Below, piece by piece: positions 10,395-22,490 of a stretch of 64,000 nt of DNA. Position 1 is the stretch's first letter. Every line of letters begins with the position of its first letter. Under the pieces are notes generated by a model. It did not search any database and was not told the DNA's origin. It worked only from the letters and a program-made list of their open reading frames with translations. The position numbers were made by a program, and so were the translations under genes. This DNA comes from Hesseltinella vesiculosa (lineage: Eukaryota > Mucoromycota > Mucoromycetes > Mucorales > Cunninghamellaceae), in the NCBI GenBank assembly GCA_002104935.1, contig MCGT01000009.1, forward strand, positions 558,001 through 622,000. The letters are read 5' to 3'.

Positions 10395-11893
10395 GCTGAG
10401 CCGTTTCTTTGCTCTTTTTTACACATAGGCTTTGGCATGTGTCTAAATCCGAATGTCTGTGCGTGTTCATGCACCTGGATTTTGTCACCAGTGTCAAGTT
10501 CCACCCAAAGGTATATTAGACACGCAAAATCGAAAAGAGAAGGGCTCACGCTATTTGGTTTGTAGGACGACCGGTTTTTCCTGTCCGGGTCGTTGGATGG
10601 CAAGGTGCGGTTGTGGAGCATCATGGACAAAAAGGTAGCGTACTGGAACGAAGTGCCTGACGAGAGCATGATCACGGCTGTTGGGTTCACTTTGGATGGA
10701 CGCACCGCCTGCGTCGGCTCATACACCGGCCTGGTCTTTTTTTACGAAACCCAAGGCCTGAAATACAACACGCAGATCGTCGTCAAGAAAAAAGGCGCAA
10801 AAAAGGGCAAGAAGATCACCGGCATCGAGCCTATGCCCAACATGCCTCCTGGCGAAGAAAAGCTTTTGATCACCAGCAATGACTCCCGCATACGGATGAT
10901 CAACATGAAGGACAAGAGTCTGATCTACAAGTACAAAGGACTTGTCAACAACACCATGCAGATCAAGGCAACCTTTAGGTAAAGAATGTGCAACGTGGCA
11001 AGAAAACGGCGTTGACTTTTTTTTTTTTTTTTTTTCCCACAAGTGATGATGGCAAGTTTATTATCTGTGGCTCAGAAGACGGCGGGGCTTATGTGTGGCC
11101 AACCGGTCAGACCAGTTTCTCACCCTATCGGTATTCGAGGGACACCTATGATCATGGCTTCAGCGACGACAACAGCCTGCACCCGTCGAACACTGCCACC
11201 TTCTCGGTTCCGAACAGCACCGGCCCCACGCCTCGTATCTTTACTGGCGCACCTGCAAGCGACGAACGTGCCGGTTTGGCCGGCTGGCTCAAACGCAGCG
11301 AGCAGCGTGTCAAAGAAAAGCTACTCCACCCGCACGAGCATTTTGATGCACACAAAAGCATCGTCACCAGTGCGATCTTTGCACCTCTGCGCACCCGGCA
11401 GCAGCTGGCCTCCACCGGCTGTGATCTCATCTACAACCACACCAGCCTCCCTCTGACCAAATCCGCCAGCAATGACACCAGCACCATTGCCACCTTGTCC
11501 CTCACATCGCTTGCCCCCTCGGATCTTTCGGATGCACCCAGCAAAGAGCTGCTTGAACGGAGCAAATACGACTATGCCCAGGGCCAGATCATCGTCACGG
11601 CCGACGGCCATGGCGCCATCCATGTCTGGCGCCTTGATTCCGGTCAGTATGCCAACCGCTCGCCCCTCTCCCACCGGGCCTCCAACCTGACCATTGCCTC
11701 TCTCTCACCCCCTTTGAAACGCCATAGCATGGATGGCTCGGCTGCTGCCTTTGATCATTTAACGCCTTCTCTCCCTCCCTCCCACGATTCCCTTACCACC
11801 GCCTCCACATCCTCCCAGCTCCCTGTAGCGCCTACCGCCAAACCGTCCAGTCAAAAGCGCTCCTTCCACTTGTTCTCTTCCCTTCCTCGATGA
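9223..11893 (+). CDS. WDR44-family WD40 repeat protein (Dgr2-like)
   Basis: Eight exons, about 720 residues. After a Ser/Asp-rich disordered N-terminus (residues about 1-150) comes a WD40 propeller matching WDR44 (Rab11-binding) and yeast Dgr2: AVWALKFSKDGKYVAAAGQD, YKGHTADILDISWSK, NNFLLSSSMDKTVRLWHVS, LDFVTSVKFHPKDDRFFLSG, SLDGKVRLWSIMDKKVAYWN, KKITGIEPMP, LITSNDSRIRMINM and DGKFIICGSEDGGAYVWPT. In animals WDR44 is a RAB11 effector of endosome recycling and ER tubules; the fungal role is poorly known. The C-terminal 200 residues are Ser/Thr/Pro-rich with one further repeat (IIVTADGHGAIHVWRLDSG). The intron after MDKTVR contains a pure (AG)37 microsatellite. Start chosen at MATFEDPNQS, the first ATG after the T-rich leader. 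Confidence 0.9.
10319..10392 (+). repeat. (AG)37 microsatellite inside a WDR44-like intron
   Basis: 74 nt of uninterrupted AG lying between the donor after MDKTVR and the acceptor before LWHVSKSE. It gives spurious poly-Ser-Leu frames on the other strand. Its purity implies high slippage. Confidence 0.97.
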
Positions 11894-12128
11894 CAAGCAT
11901 GTGCCATGCTCGCCCCCTGTTTCTGCACAACATTAAAGCGCAATAATAGAATTCTTTCTTGACCAACTAGAGCGGCGAGGCGGGGCAAACCAAGGCTGTT
12001 TTTTTTTTTTTTTTGGCCATGGCTTGGGGTCGCTGGCCTATAGCGTGGCAAATGGAGAAAACGTTTTAATGTTTGGAAATAGCGATGAGAAATGAATCAA
12101 AATAATAATAAATGAGGGAGCAAAGGGA

Positions 12129-15100
12129 CTAAGCTAATGACGGGGGTGTGGCAAGGGCAGAAGGTTTGGTATCGATGAATGTTTCACGCAGGGTAACCAG
12201 CTGCTGCTTCATATGAGGCAAGATGCCAACCATGTCAGGAATGTTGGCGACGGCGCGGGCAATTTGCACGGTGGTCGCATAGAGCGTTTTGTGAAGGGAG
12301 GGAGACACGTGGCCGGCTTGCATCATCTGGCAGAGACGATCAAAGAGCTGTTCGATTTTCAGGTACACGCGCATATCGATGGCACGGTCGGCTTGGGGTT
12401 TCCCTTGCTGGCGACGCAGCAAATTGCTGACAAGCAAGAGCAGGGCGTTGGAAAAGCCAGCGGTGATGGAGCTGTCGAGAGTGGGGCTGGGGCTGTCCAA
12501 GAGCGGCAGAAGCTTGCCAAGGAGATGTGAAAGCACCGGGAGATACACGTCGGACGGCAGGGCATCAAAGTGGTCGACAATGGCGATCTGCAGGACGTCC
12601 AGCCAGGCTTGCAGCAGTTGGTTCTGGGCGTGCTGGATTTCACGCACGTGGTTGCTGACCAGCAGATGCGTGAGGATCTGGCCCATTTCGTTTTCGGCCG
12701 CATGGATGGCGTCGATGGAGGTGAGCACGCCGGCGTCCTGGAGGTTGAACTGGCAGTTGCGCATGTAGCTGTAGACAGAGCAAAGGTCGATCACAGTGCA
12801 GCCCGAAGCAGACACGACCTGGTAGGTGGGGGTGGTGAAGTCTTCTTTAAAGTAGGTATGGTCGTTGGCTTGGTCGGTGGCGAGGTCGTCACGCCAGGCA
12901 AAGTCCAGACGCACAGGCAAGCTCAGGAACACGTCAATGGTCTTCATTCCGGTCTGGTAAGGGTCAGTCATGAACAGGACGTTGAGCAGCTTCTTGGCTT
13001 GGTCTTTGCTGGAGGCTGGGAGGCCATGGAGATCGATTGCCAGCAGCTTGAGTTGCCAGGCATATTGGAGCAGGATGGCGCGCAGCGCGAGCGCATCGGC
13101 CTTGGCCACCGACGCCTTGCTCACCTTGGGATCAGAGCTGACGACTGCTTCGTTGAACACAATCTCGCCGGGTGCCACCTCCGACGCAAGGGAAGGGGCC
13201 GCCATGGCAAAAGGCTTTGGGTCGCCGAGGGTGATCAGCATGTTGCACAGCTGAAGGTAGAAGTAGTTGCCGCTCGTCTGAAGATACGCCATGACGTCCT
13301 TGGACCAGCTAGCATGAGCACACACGCGGTACAGCAGAGCATAGCATCGCTCGGTCATGACAGGGTTGGTGGCCGTCACAGGTACCTTGCTTTTGTCTTC
13401 ATCAAACAGTTTGGCACCACCTCTGGCAGCCTCGGTGTCGTCGTCGCACTGTAGAGATGGAAGCAAGTTGGACCGAAGGATGTCCAGCACCACGTCCAAG
13501 CAAAGACGTTGATCGGGGGTGGGAGTGGTGGCGGCAGGAGGCAAGCTGCTGTGGTCGGCTAAAGTGGTGGGCGTGGCGTGCAAGCCGAGGATCAGCGACG
13601 TCAGGGTCGGGCCGGTCTTGCCAGCAGCAGCATTATCTACCAGCATGTCAAGGAGAGCCAGACGGATCGACGTCGTCATGCATTGCTCATCAAATTCGCT
13701 GTTCAGATGGAGCTTGTTGCCAATAATCTAAAAACGAAAAAAGTCAGACAAAAGCCAGCAAGTCATCGGAGGCAGGTGTTTTACGTTGCGGGCTTTCCAA
13801 AAGGGAATGTTGTTGCTGTCATAGGCATAGTCGTCAAAAGTGGTGGCTTCGTCTTGGTCGATGGAAAGTCGATCATAGACGTCCTGCCGAAGACAAGAGA
13901 CGGCGCTGGGGTCAGCTGACAGCAGTTGGGTCAGGACGTGGGAGCCCAGGCCACCAAAAGCAACGGATGGAGAGGTCATGTCGTTGGTGATGCCGCTGCG
14001 AAGCACCTTTTCCCTGGGGCAGGTGGATGGCCAGACAGGCTCGTCGGGCTCGTTGGACAGGCTGTGAAGAAGTTTGATGCTTAGGAAGCAGATTTCTTCG
14101 TCCACGGAGTTGCAGCTTAGAAGCCCAGCGAGGTCAAAGATGACGCTGTTGTTGAGGAGCATGCGCTGGCTAAGAGGCACAATCGACGGCCAGGACACAA
14201 ACAGCAAGTCGCCAAGACGCAGTTGACCGGTGGAGAGACGGGTCGAGAGCTTTTCGAGCTGCTTTAGCAGCAGGTTCTCAAAGAGATGCTGCTGCCGGGT
14301 GACAATGTACAGGATGCGCAACGAATGTACCATGGCGCGCTTTGCATACTTGAGGGCCAAGTTCCGGGCCGTGGTGGTGTGGTGCAGCTCGGAGATCTTG
14401 TTCTCCATCAGCAAGATGGGCTTTGCTTGATGGATGATTTGGAAGATTTGGTCGAGCACGGGTTTACCGGCCAGGATCTGGATCATCAGATGAAACGAAG
14501 GGTGGGTGACGTAGTAGCCCAGCGCTTGTTCCAACTCGGGTCGGAAACCCGGCGCATCCTTCCAGGCAATGAGCGTCTCCAGCAAGGGGGCGAAGTCCAG
14601 GGAGGCCAGGCTGTTTTCCAAGACGTGCAAGCACGAGGTGACCAGTTGCCATTTGTCGTAGCTGTGGCGGTATTGCAAGTCTTTCCAGGCCAAAAACACG
14701 TCGTTGATGACGGACGACACATAGGGCGCTGCGCCAGGGTTGGCCGAGCCTTTGCCGAGGTCGGTCGGGATGGAAGAGGGCAGGGCGCCAAAGCCGCTCT
14801 GCAGCTGATCCCATTTGGTTGGTTTGTGGATCAGATTGGCCAGCAGGTTGACAATGGAGATCGTTTCGTGGTACGATCGGCCGGGCTTTTCCAAGGACAG
14901 CTCTTGCAGCAGGCCACTGATGTCCTGGTCCGAGTTGTTGCTGGTTTGGTGGGCGTTCGGCAGTGCCTGTTGTTTTCGGGGCTGGGTGGCGGTAAAGACG
15001 TCGCCGTTCTGCACGAGGGACCAGACTTGCAGGGAGATGTTGAGGCCGACATCGTCGACGCCACCGCCCCAGGGCGAGCAAAAGGCAGCGAGGGCGTTGC

Positions 15101-17281
15101 ACAGCGAGGCGCGGAGGCGGGCACACACGGGACTGTTGACGAGTTTGGTCAGGCTGTCGCGCGTTTGGTAGGCAGGGTCGTTCCAGAGGGCGAGGCGGGC
15201 GTCGCGGCTGTATTGGACCACCTGCTGAAGAAGCAGGGTCAGCAGTTTGAGCTGGGCTTCGTCGTCGGTGGTAATGTAGTATTCAGCGCCCTTTTCCAGT
15301 GATTTGGCGTAGTAGCGCAGCGCGCCAAACAGTTTGCCCCAGCTGAAGTAGCTGCTGTTTTCCAGATGGCTGCGTGCCGACCCTTGCTCAAAGAAGTCAT
15401 AAGCCATGGCGGCGGCTTGGTGGCCGCAGGCAATGGACGAGAAGAGCTGGAGGGATGCAATGCGTGTGCTGGTGAGCTTGACGGTGTCTTGCAGCCATTT
15501 GATAAAGGGGACGACATCCACGCCTTCGGCCGCCTGTTGCCAGAGCCAAAGTGCTTCGTCGCACCGGCCACGATACATATTGGCGAGGAGCGTCAGGAAG
15601 GAGTCGAGATCGGGCCGTTGACGAGGCGAGGTGGCGTTGGGCGTGGCGAGGGGGAGGAAGGAGGTGCTGGAAAGGCCATCGATGGTATCTTCGTCTTGGT
15701 AGGCACGGTCGCGGAGCAGGTGGGCTAGGTGCCTGATGATAAACGTGGTCATCTGCTCGATTTCATCAAGGACGAAGGGCTCAAAGCTAGTCCGGATGAT
15801 GGCCTTGAATTTGGTGTAGTCGGTGGGGTCCACGACCAGACCGTCGGAGGTGGCAGGGTTGGCCAGGCCGGTGTTCTTTGATCCATTCAGTGTAAGCGAA
15901 TCGTCGTCATTGACGTCGTCGTCCTCTGTCGTTTCGTAGGCCATTTCGCCTGTGAAGGAAAAGGACCGAGGGGGGTGAGTTCAGGGCGGAGGGGAGGGAG
16001 CTTCAAGCTTACCGATGGTTCGGAAGGATAAGAAGTAGTCATTCAAAAAGCCAAACACATGACAAGAGGCCATCAATTGGGTGGCGAGGGTTTCGGCCTC
16101 TTTTGCTTGGACAGGCAGGGTGGCTGCGAGGGTGGGGTTGGTGTGGGCAAGGTGGGTCATGAAGGTGGTCCATTGAAGGGCGGCCATAGATTGGAGCACA
16201 GGGACTTTCCAGGCTGACACCGATTTAATCTTGTCGTGGACGCTCTGGACCGTCTCTTTATCCTTGGCCCACGGCGTGCCCAATTTGTGTTTTGGCGAGA
16301 GCCCAGCCAGCAGGGTGGTGGCAAGGACCGGGGTGGTGAGGGTGCTTAGGTTCGATTTGGCCACATAGTCGATCAGGTCGAGAATATCTGAGGATTGCAG
16401 ATGGTGCAGCGACGTCAAGTAGTACAGGATCTCCAGCAGGGAAATTCGTTCTTCGGTGAGTCGAGTGATGCGGGCGGCCACGATTTCCGTGTTTAATTTG
16501 GAGGCAGGCTGCTGTGGTTGGGGTAGAGGCTGCAGGGTGGATGCGGGAGCAGGAGCAGTGGTGGCTGATGCTGTGGTATTGGCAGAATACGAGCCGTTCT
16601 TTTCAAGCGACTTGGCCATGGTGTTGAGGCGTTTGGTGGTGAGGAGCAGTTTGCTGGGATAGCTGGTATTGTTGGTGCCGACACAAGGAATCGACGTGTT
16701 GGTCATCAGGTCGCTGATGTAATGGGCATAGTACTCGCGCAATTCGATTTGTACGTCATCCTTGGCGATGCATTTGATCATATTTTCCAGACAAAGTAGC
16801 AGGTACGAGCGTTCATTGTGGTAAAGTTCAAAGCTGGCGGCTAACACTGAAAGATGGGCGGAATGGCCCAATTTGATGCTTTCTTGTAGCAGAGTCGCAG
16901 CTTGATATTCATTCATCTCCAATTCATCGGACAAGGCCAAGGCTGCTTCAACAAAAACAGGCTCGACCGTGCACTCTTTGCCATCGACATAGGCTTTGCC
17001 CTCTATTTTTTTTTTTTTTTTTTTAAAAAAGAAGTGCGAGTAAATAACAAAGTACTTATCAAATGGGATTCGCAGCTGGTCATACCTTTTTGCATGGTTA
17101 GCCGATGCTTTGGATTTTTGGGTTCATCGTCAAACAGATTCAGGAAGCGTTGCTGGTACATCTCAAGCGCTTCTTCCAAGACACGGATCGTTGGCACATC
17201 GGCAAAGGCTTCAGCTTGACACAGCAAATTATATAGATCATAAGCACCATGTTGCCACGTAGGAACGCCTTCCTCAGACAT
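12129..17281 (-). CDS. NUP192: Inner-ring nucleoporin Nup192/Nup205
   Basis: Large alpha-helical scaffold of the nuclear pore inner ring, binding Nup93/Nic96 and Nup53. Four long exons, about 17094-17281, 16013-17004, 13786-15952 and 12129-13728, add to about 1650 residues, close to yeast Nup192 (1683). Family features seen are an N-terminal helical repeat region, the block LALSDELEMNEYQAATLLQ followed by ERSYLLLCLENMI (the Nup205 'L-D-x-L-x-x-E..A..LL' N-terminal solenoid), a mid-region with LNGSKN and FKAIIRTSFEPFVLDEIEQM, and uniform helical repeats to the C-terminus. Start MSEEGVPTWQHGAYDLYNLL. Its 3' end converges with the WDR44-like gene across 235 bp. Antisense frames of 294 and 338 codons in the large GC-richer exons are shadows. 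Identification rests on length, architecture and local similarity. Confidence 0.85.
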
Positions 17282-17454
17282 GCTCGATGTGTGTTTCTTT
17301 AAAAAAAAATAACAAAAAAGACAGCTAGAAGAATGAAGTGAAAAAAAAAAAAACTTTGGCACGTTTTGGGGACAAGCGGGCGGTCACAAAAAGCCCGCGT
17401 TTCGCAGAAAAAAAAAAGTGCCACTCTTTTCACTTTAGCATCCCTCGACTTTCC

Positions 17455-18157
17455 ATGGCTGTCGAAGCTTTTATACCCGATGTTGCCATGCCGTCTATAA
17501 AAGCGTCCACTTCGTCATCGACATGCCTGGTGCCTGCCACCCGCTTTGTTTACCACGGCTCTGAATTTGAATACTCTGTACATGCACCTGGCTCCCGATT
17601 TTCAAGAGAGCTGGCCACAGTGTTTCCTCAGCTCACTGCACGACAACGGAAAGACCTGCTGGTCATTCCGGTTATTCAGCAATGTGATCATGACATGGCT
17701 GGTAACAATGATGCTATCAACAAAGAGCGAGACGTCAAACTAGAACTGGTAAGATTGCAACAACGATCTGCTGAGAGTAACTTGACACTTTTTTATCGAT
17801 TTGTCACACACAGTTTATCCAATGGGGAAAACGGATTGCTGATCGCCTTCGAGGCCTTGGCATGTGGGCAGATGTGATGGACCCTGCTTCCGGGTTTCCT
17901 GTAAGAGCTCCCAATGGTTGTGTGAGGGGCCTTTTTGACCTGACTTTCTTCATCAGATTTATAGTGAAGCTGGACCCACACCTTATCCGGATGTTCAAGG
18001 CACCCAAACCCTAACACGGTACGACGTGCAGAATATTGGTTGCTGTCATATTCTACTGCATCCTGCTTGGAAAAGCAAGATTTACCCGTCCACCTTTTTT
18101 ACTACTGCTCCACATGATATCCTAGTCAAAGTGATTAACGAAATCCTTGCCTCATAG
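17455..18157 (+). CDS. MMADHC (CblD)-like cobalamin trafficking protein
   Basis: In animals MMADHC takes cob(II)alamin from MMACHC and directs it to cytosolic methionine synthase or mitochondrial methylmalonyl-CoA mutase. Three exons give about 190 residues. Conserved blocks are FPQLTARQRKDLLVIPVIQQ (human: LLVVPVIQ), the MMADHC pattern FI-x-W-x-K-x-I..LR..G.WAD at FIQWGKRIADRLRGLGMWAD, DPASGFP (human DPSSG), then TLTRYDVQNIGCCHILLHP matching the family's LGCC-x-x-x-x-H-x-x-W, and the ending FTTAPHDILVKVINEILAS. The N-terminus is short and Ser/Thr-rich, without a clear mitochondrial presequence. Dikarya generally lack B12 metabolism, while several early-diverging fungi keep it, so this gene is consistent with the lineage. 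Divergent from NUP192 across about 170 bp. Confidence 0.85.
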
Positions 18158-18502
18158 CTCTGGCCCACTCCATTAAACCCCACGCAAAACCTGCCCTTGT
18201 TTATCTTGCTAGCCACAGCGACTCTGTCTCCTCGGTTTTTTTTTTTTTTTCTTTTTCGTTTTCTGGAGGACCGGTGCGTAGGATTTTATTTTTATTTTGG
18301 AAAAGGATGACGTCTAGCTCCTCGGGTCATTGGTCTTTCCGCGAGGCATCAGGTCTCTCTTTGGTTAATTTGGGAAGCCTAGCTAGGAAGATACCAAGCT
18401 GGGCAAGGACTCTATTATAATTATTTTTTTTTGAACGGTATGGGTGCTTCAGCTGCTTCACAAAGCAAAATGAAGATGCCATTCTAGTTTTGTAAGCAAC
18501 AA
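18158..18502. promoter_or_regulatory. Intergenic region before the LAM-like gene
   Basis: T-runs at 18237-18251 and 18423-18430. A short frame starting MGASAASQSK at about 18439 stops after 15 codons and may be an upstream ORF of the following gene. No other feature is seen. Confidence 0.35.
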
Positions 18503-21500
18503 ATGCCTATTTTGCCGTCAAACACACGCAATCCCCTAATGTTTTTTCCATCGAAACCGCACGATCCAGCACCGCAGCGGGCATTGAATCGGCCAGGTAA
18601 ACATTCACCCTACCACTTTTTTTTTTTTCTTTTTTTTGACTTTCTTTCTGACTTTTTTTTCTTTTTTTTTTGTGTGTGTATGCAGCGTTATTCATTTTCT
18701 CTGTTTTTAAATGGGAAATCATAAACGGGTGCATTCCAACACAGTATCTGGTAGCCGGCCATTACACATCTCCACTCATCGACCAGCAACACCTCGACGG
18801 AATTCCGAGGGCTCACCAGGTGCGCAGCCGTTGCAGACCCTCACCCACCTCGACAGCCCTGTAGATGTTTCCTTGTCCTTGAACGATTTTAAATCTACCG
18901 AGATTTCCAGAGACAGAAACGCCACACCTGTTGCTGCCCCCGAACTGATGCACATTGTTGGTCGCCAGCAAGCCAAATCCGTCGACAGCCTCACCCTCAA
19001 CCATGCCCTCACCAAAAAGAACACCCCTCGTCGATTCACCGTCTCTTCTCTGAGTAAAAAATCACCCAAGGAAACCCCTACCTCCACCCCTCGCCAGTCC
19101 ATCGCCAGCACAGCCTCCCAGCCTTTGCTCTCGACCACGGTTGGCTACAACTCACCCATCAAACCCAACGCCACGCCTGCCAAGAATGCCCATCGGGTCT
19201 CGACTCTGACCATGGCCTCTACCGACTCTGAAGCTCGTTCCACACTCGTCGGTAGCATTGCCTCGGCCGTAGGCGTCGATGTCGCAAGCAACAAACGCAA
19301 CGTCGACTTCCATGCCTTGTTTCGCAGCGTCCCTGACAACGAATTGTTGATCGAAGGTGAAGAAAGAAAATAGAAAAAGGAAAACTGCCCTTCACCCGTC
19401 TCTAAACTTTTTTTTTCCCTTTAGATTTTGGCTGCGCCTTGCAAAAAGAAATCCTGGTGCAAGGGCGTCTTTATATTTCCGAAAATTACTTGTGTTTCAA
19501 TGCAAATATCTTTGGCTGGGTCACCAATGTAAAAAAATGTGGGAAAAGTAAAAAAAAAAAAAAAATTCACACCGGTCTTGTTTATTTCGGGGCTGTAGCT
19601 GGTCATTGCCTTTGAAGATATAGTTGATATCGAAAAACGCACCACAGCACTGTTCATTCCCAACGCCATCCAGGTGTCAACATTGCATGCCAAGGTAAAA
19701 AAAAAAAAACCGCCAAGGCTGCCCAATGAAAAGTTCATGCAAAACCTGACCAATGACCATCCCACCTTTTTTTTCATGGCTCCAGCATTTCTTCACCTCC
19801 TTCCTCAGTCGAGACCAAGCCTGGGAGTTGATGATGGATGTTTGGAAGTATTCTCGCACCCTCCACGGTCAGGCCATGAGCGGAACGATTGAAAAAGACA
19901 AAAACAGCAATGAAAACCAAACCATTACTGATGCAGCCTCAGTTTACAGCAACACAGCCTCGGTCACTGGTGATTCGGAATCCGACCATTCATCCGATGG
20001 TAAAAAAAAAAAAAAAAAAAAAAGGCCTCCAGGCTGAACTTGACCCTCTTTCAATAGATCAATCCGAGTCGTCTTTGGTTGAGCTCCTGCCCATCAGCTC
20101 AGAGCCCAAATCTAGCCTGACTCAGTCTGTCATGGCAGTCGATACCAAACAAGCTCAGGAAGTCACCACTTGCACCTGTCAAGGCGATCATTATGAAGCT
20201 GTTGTCATGGATACCTCTTTCAAGGGTTCGCTAGAATCGATCTACAATCTCTTGTATAACAGCAGCTTCCTCCGCAACTTTCTTATCAACAAAGAAAACT
20301 CCTCCGGTAAAGAGACACACACCCTCGTGATGAAAAAAGAAAAAAAAATCAGTTTGCTTACCGCCTTGTTTCATTTTTAAACTCCTCTGCTCAGACTTGG
20401 TCATGAGCGATTGGGAAAATGCTGCAAATCATGGCTACAAGCGCACGATTTCATACATTAAACCTTTAAATGGACCAATCGGTAAGGATCTGAATAAAAA
20501 CGGCACGTTTGTCTCACAACATCTTTGGCAGGCCCAAAACAAACGAAATGCAACCAAGAAGAAAACGTGCTCTGCTGCAATTTCAAACAATGCGCCTGTA
20601 TCCTGACCACCACCACTACCCCCGATGTGCCTTCGGGTGGCGCGTTTTCCGTCAAGACAAAGACCTGCATGACTTGGTCTGGCTATCACAAGGTCCGCAT
20701 CCTCGTCACTTGCAAAGTCGAATTCACCAAATCATCCTGGCTGAAATGTAATAGATGAAGAAAGAAAAAAAGAAAAAAAAGGACCGATTTCATTTTTTTT
20801 TTTTTGGATAGCTACCATTGAAAGGGCCTCGCTTGATGGCCAGACGTGCTACTACAAAGACATGGACGCAGCCATCAAGAGCTACATTCGATCTCACTCG
20901 ACCGAATTTGCTTCCCAGCCACACCCTCAGCCTTCCAAGCACCGCCCTAAGAAAAAGAAACATCATCGAAAACACGAAGATCGCGACAAGCCGTTGCCAC
21001 CCAATCCTTGGCCAGCCCTTGCCCCGGCCTTGGCGGCTGTGCTTGCCGTGCTCATGGACACCACCCGCACCGCCTTTCATACCTTTGTCTCTGCCAAGAG
21101 CTCTTCCCGAGTCATGCTGGTCTGTCTGGTCAGCATGATGGTGCTGAATCTGTTCATCGCCAGCAAAATCGGCCATCTGGAATCCAAACTGGCAGCTCTG
21201 TCGGCTGACCGCGCAGCTCTTTCAGCCAATGACCAGTACTTGGGCCAAGGCCATGGTGGCGATCTACGTCTTGCTTTTGGCCTCCCCATCGACGATGACT
21301 ACGACAAAGATGACCTATGGGATTGGCTGACGTCCTTTGACCATGCGGCAAATTACACGGACACTACCGCGGCGGCCGTCCCCCCTTCGGCAGCAGCCAT
21401 GGCCAGCATCGAGAACCAGGTCTACCAAGCTCATCCCGACGACGCTGCTGGCCAGCGGCTCGCTGCTATGGACAAGCTCCTGTCACCAGAGCGAACAAAA

Positions 21501-21629
21501 CAGCTTGTCGAACACAACCTGCGTGACCTGTCCAGGATGATCCGCCGTGCCGAGCGCACCCTGGGCCACGTCTCGCGCAACTTTCACCAACAACGTGATA
21601 TCCTTCGAAAGGATCTTGCACCTTCGTAA
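18503..21629 (+). CDS. LAM/GRAMD1-type GRAM-VASt sterol transfer protein
   Basis: Sterol carrier anchored in the ER at contact sites. Nine exons, about 800 residues. Order: Ser/Thr/Pro-rich disordered N-terminus; GRAM domain (VDFHALFRSVPDNELLIEDF, GRLYISENYLCFNANIFGWV, VIAFEDIVDIEKRTTALFIP); VASt/StART-like domain (FKGSLESIYNLLYNSSFLRN, YKRTISYIKPLNGPIGPKQT, CMTWSGYHKVRILVTCKVEF); Lys/His-rich linker; one transmembrane helix (VMLVCLVSMMVLNLFIA); short coiled coil. This is the single-TM layout of yeast Lam/Ltc proteins and animal Aster. The 5' end is uncertain: an ATG at 18503 gives a 94-nt exon that splices in frame to 18745 (acceptor aacacag), while an ATG at 18711 would start the long exon directly. 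The VASt part is broken up by introns with A-runs, one of about 20 A. Confidence 0.88.
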
Positions 21630-21801
21630 CTGTACTTTTTTTTTTCCTAACATCATAAATCGCCACACCTACACTTATTAAGCTCGATACACATTTGATT
21701 TAAAATAGACCGAACGGACGCGATGGAGAAAGGTGCTTTTAATTCACGTTTTGGAAGACGAGGGGAAGAAAAGGAGGTATACAGGAGCAAAGGGGAGGGG
21801 A
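21630..21801. terminator. Convergent 3' ends, LAM-like / BUD4-like
   Basis: Only 172 bp separate the two stop codons. AT-rich, with a T-run at about 21638 that may serve as polyadenylation context. Confidence 0.4.
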
Positions 21802-22459
21802 TCAGGCTAACCAAGAGGGCATCTTAGGTACCCGACCCAAGATGGCTTTGAACAGGCGAAGCCATTCGTCTCGTTCGTCCAACGAGTCGGTGAAGAAGTC
21901 AATGATTTGCCCGTCTTCGAACCGGAGCTGGAAACTATTCTTGACGCCATAGGAAGGCATGTCGCTTTCAGCCGGAAGCCGGGCATCTTCCCCATTCATG
22001 GTGCTGTCCGCGGTCGTTGTTGTTGTCTGTGAGATCGAAATGGTCGATAGGCAATCCATCGAGCTGGCGTCCCAAGCTTCATGGGAGGGCGACAGTGGAG
22101 GATGGTGCGCGTACATTTCGCTAAAGAGTTTTTGCTGTTCGAACATGATCTGCTGCTGTGTTGCCTGGCTGACGATGGTGCTGGTGCTGGTATTGCCCTG
22201 GTTATCAACGAGTATGCCATTGGGATCTTGCGCCTCAACCAACGTCATGAGGTTCTGACGAGCTTGAGCATCCACCACCAATCGACCGTCCACCACCAGA
22301 CCAGATGCACGCGACAAATCGATGACCGCCCGGGGTGAATGGAAGCTGTCGGAGAATCGGTAAAGCTGGCCACCTTTCAGCTTGAAATAAGCGCGACGCC
22401 AGGACTACAGAGGTTTAATAAAGAGACACATGAGATGATGATCATGACGTGATGGCGTC

Positions 22460-22490
<31 letters not shown>

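Noticed and set aside
12570..15302. Long plus-strand frames (294 and 338 codons) opposite NUP192
   Set aside because: Antisense shadows in GC-richer exons; composition (Val/Gly/Asp-rich) is typical of reverse reading and no family fits.
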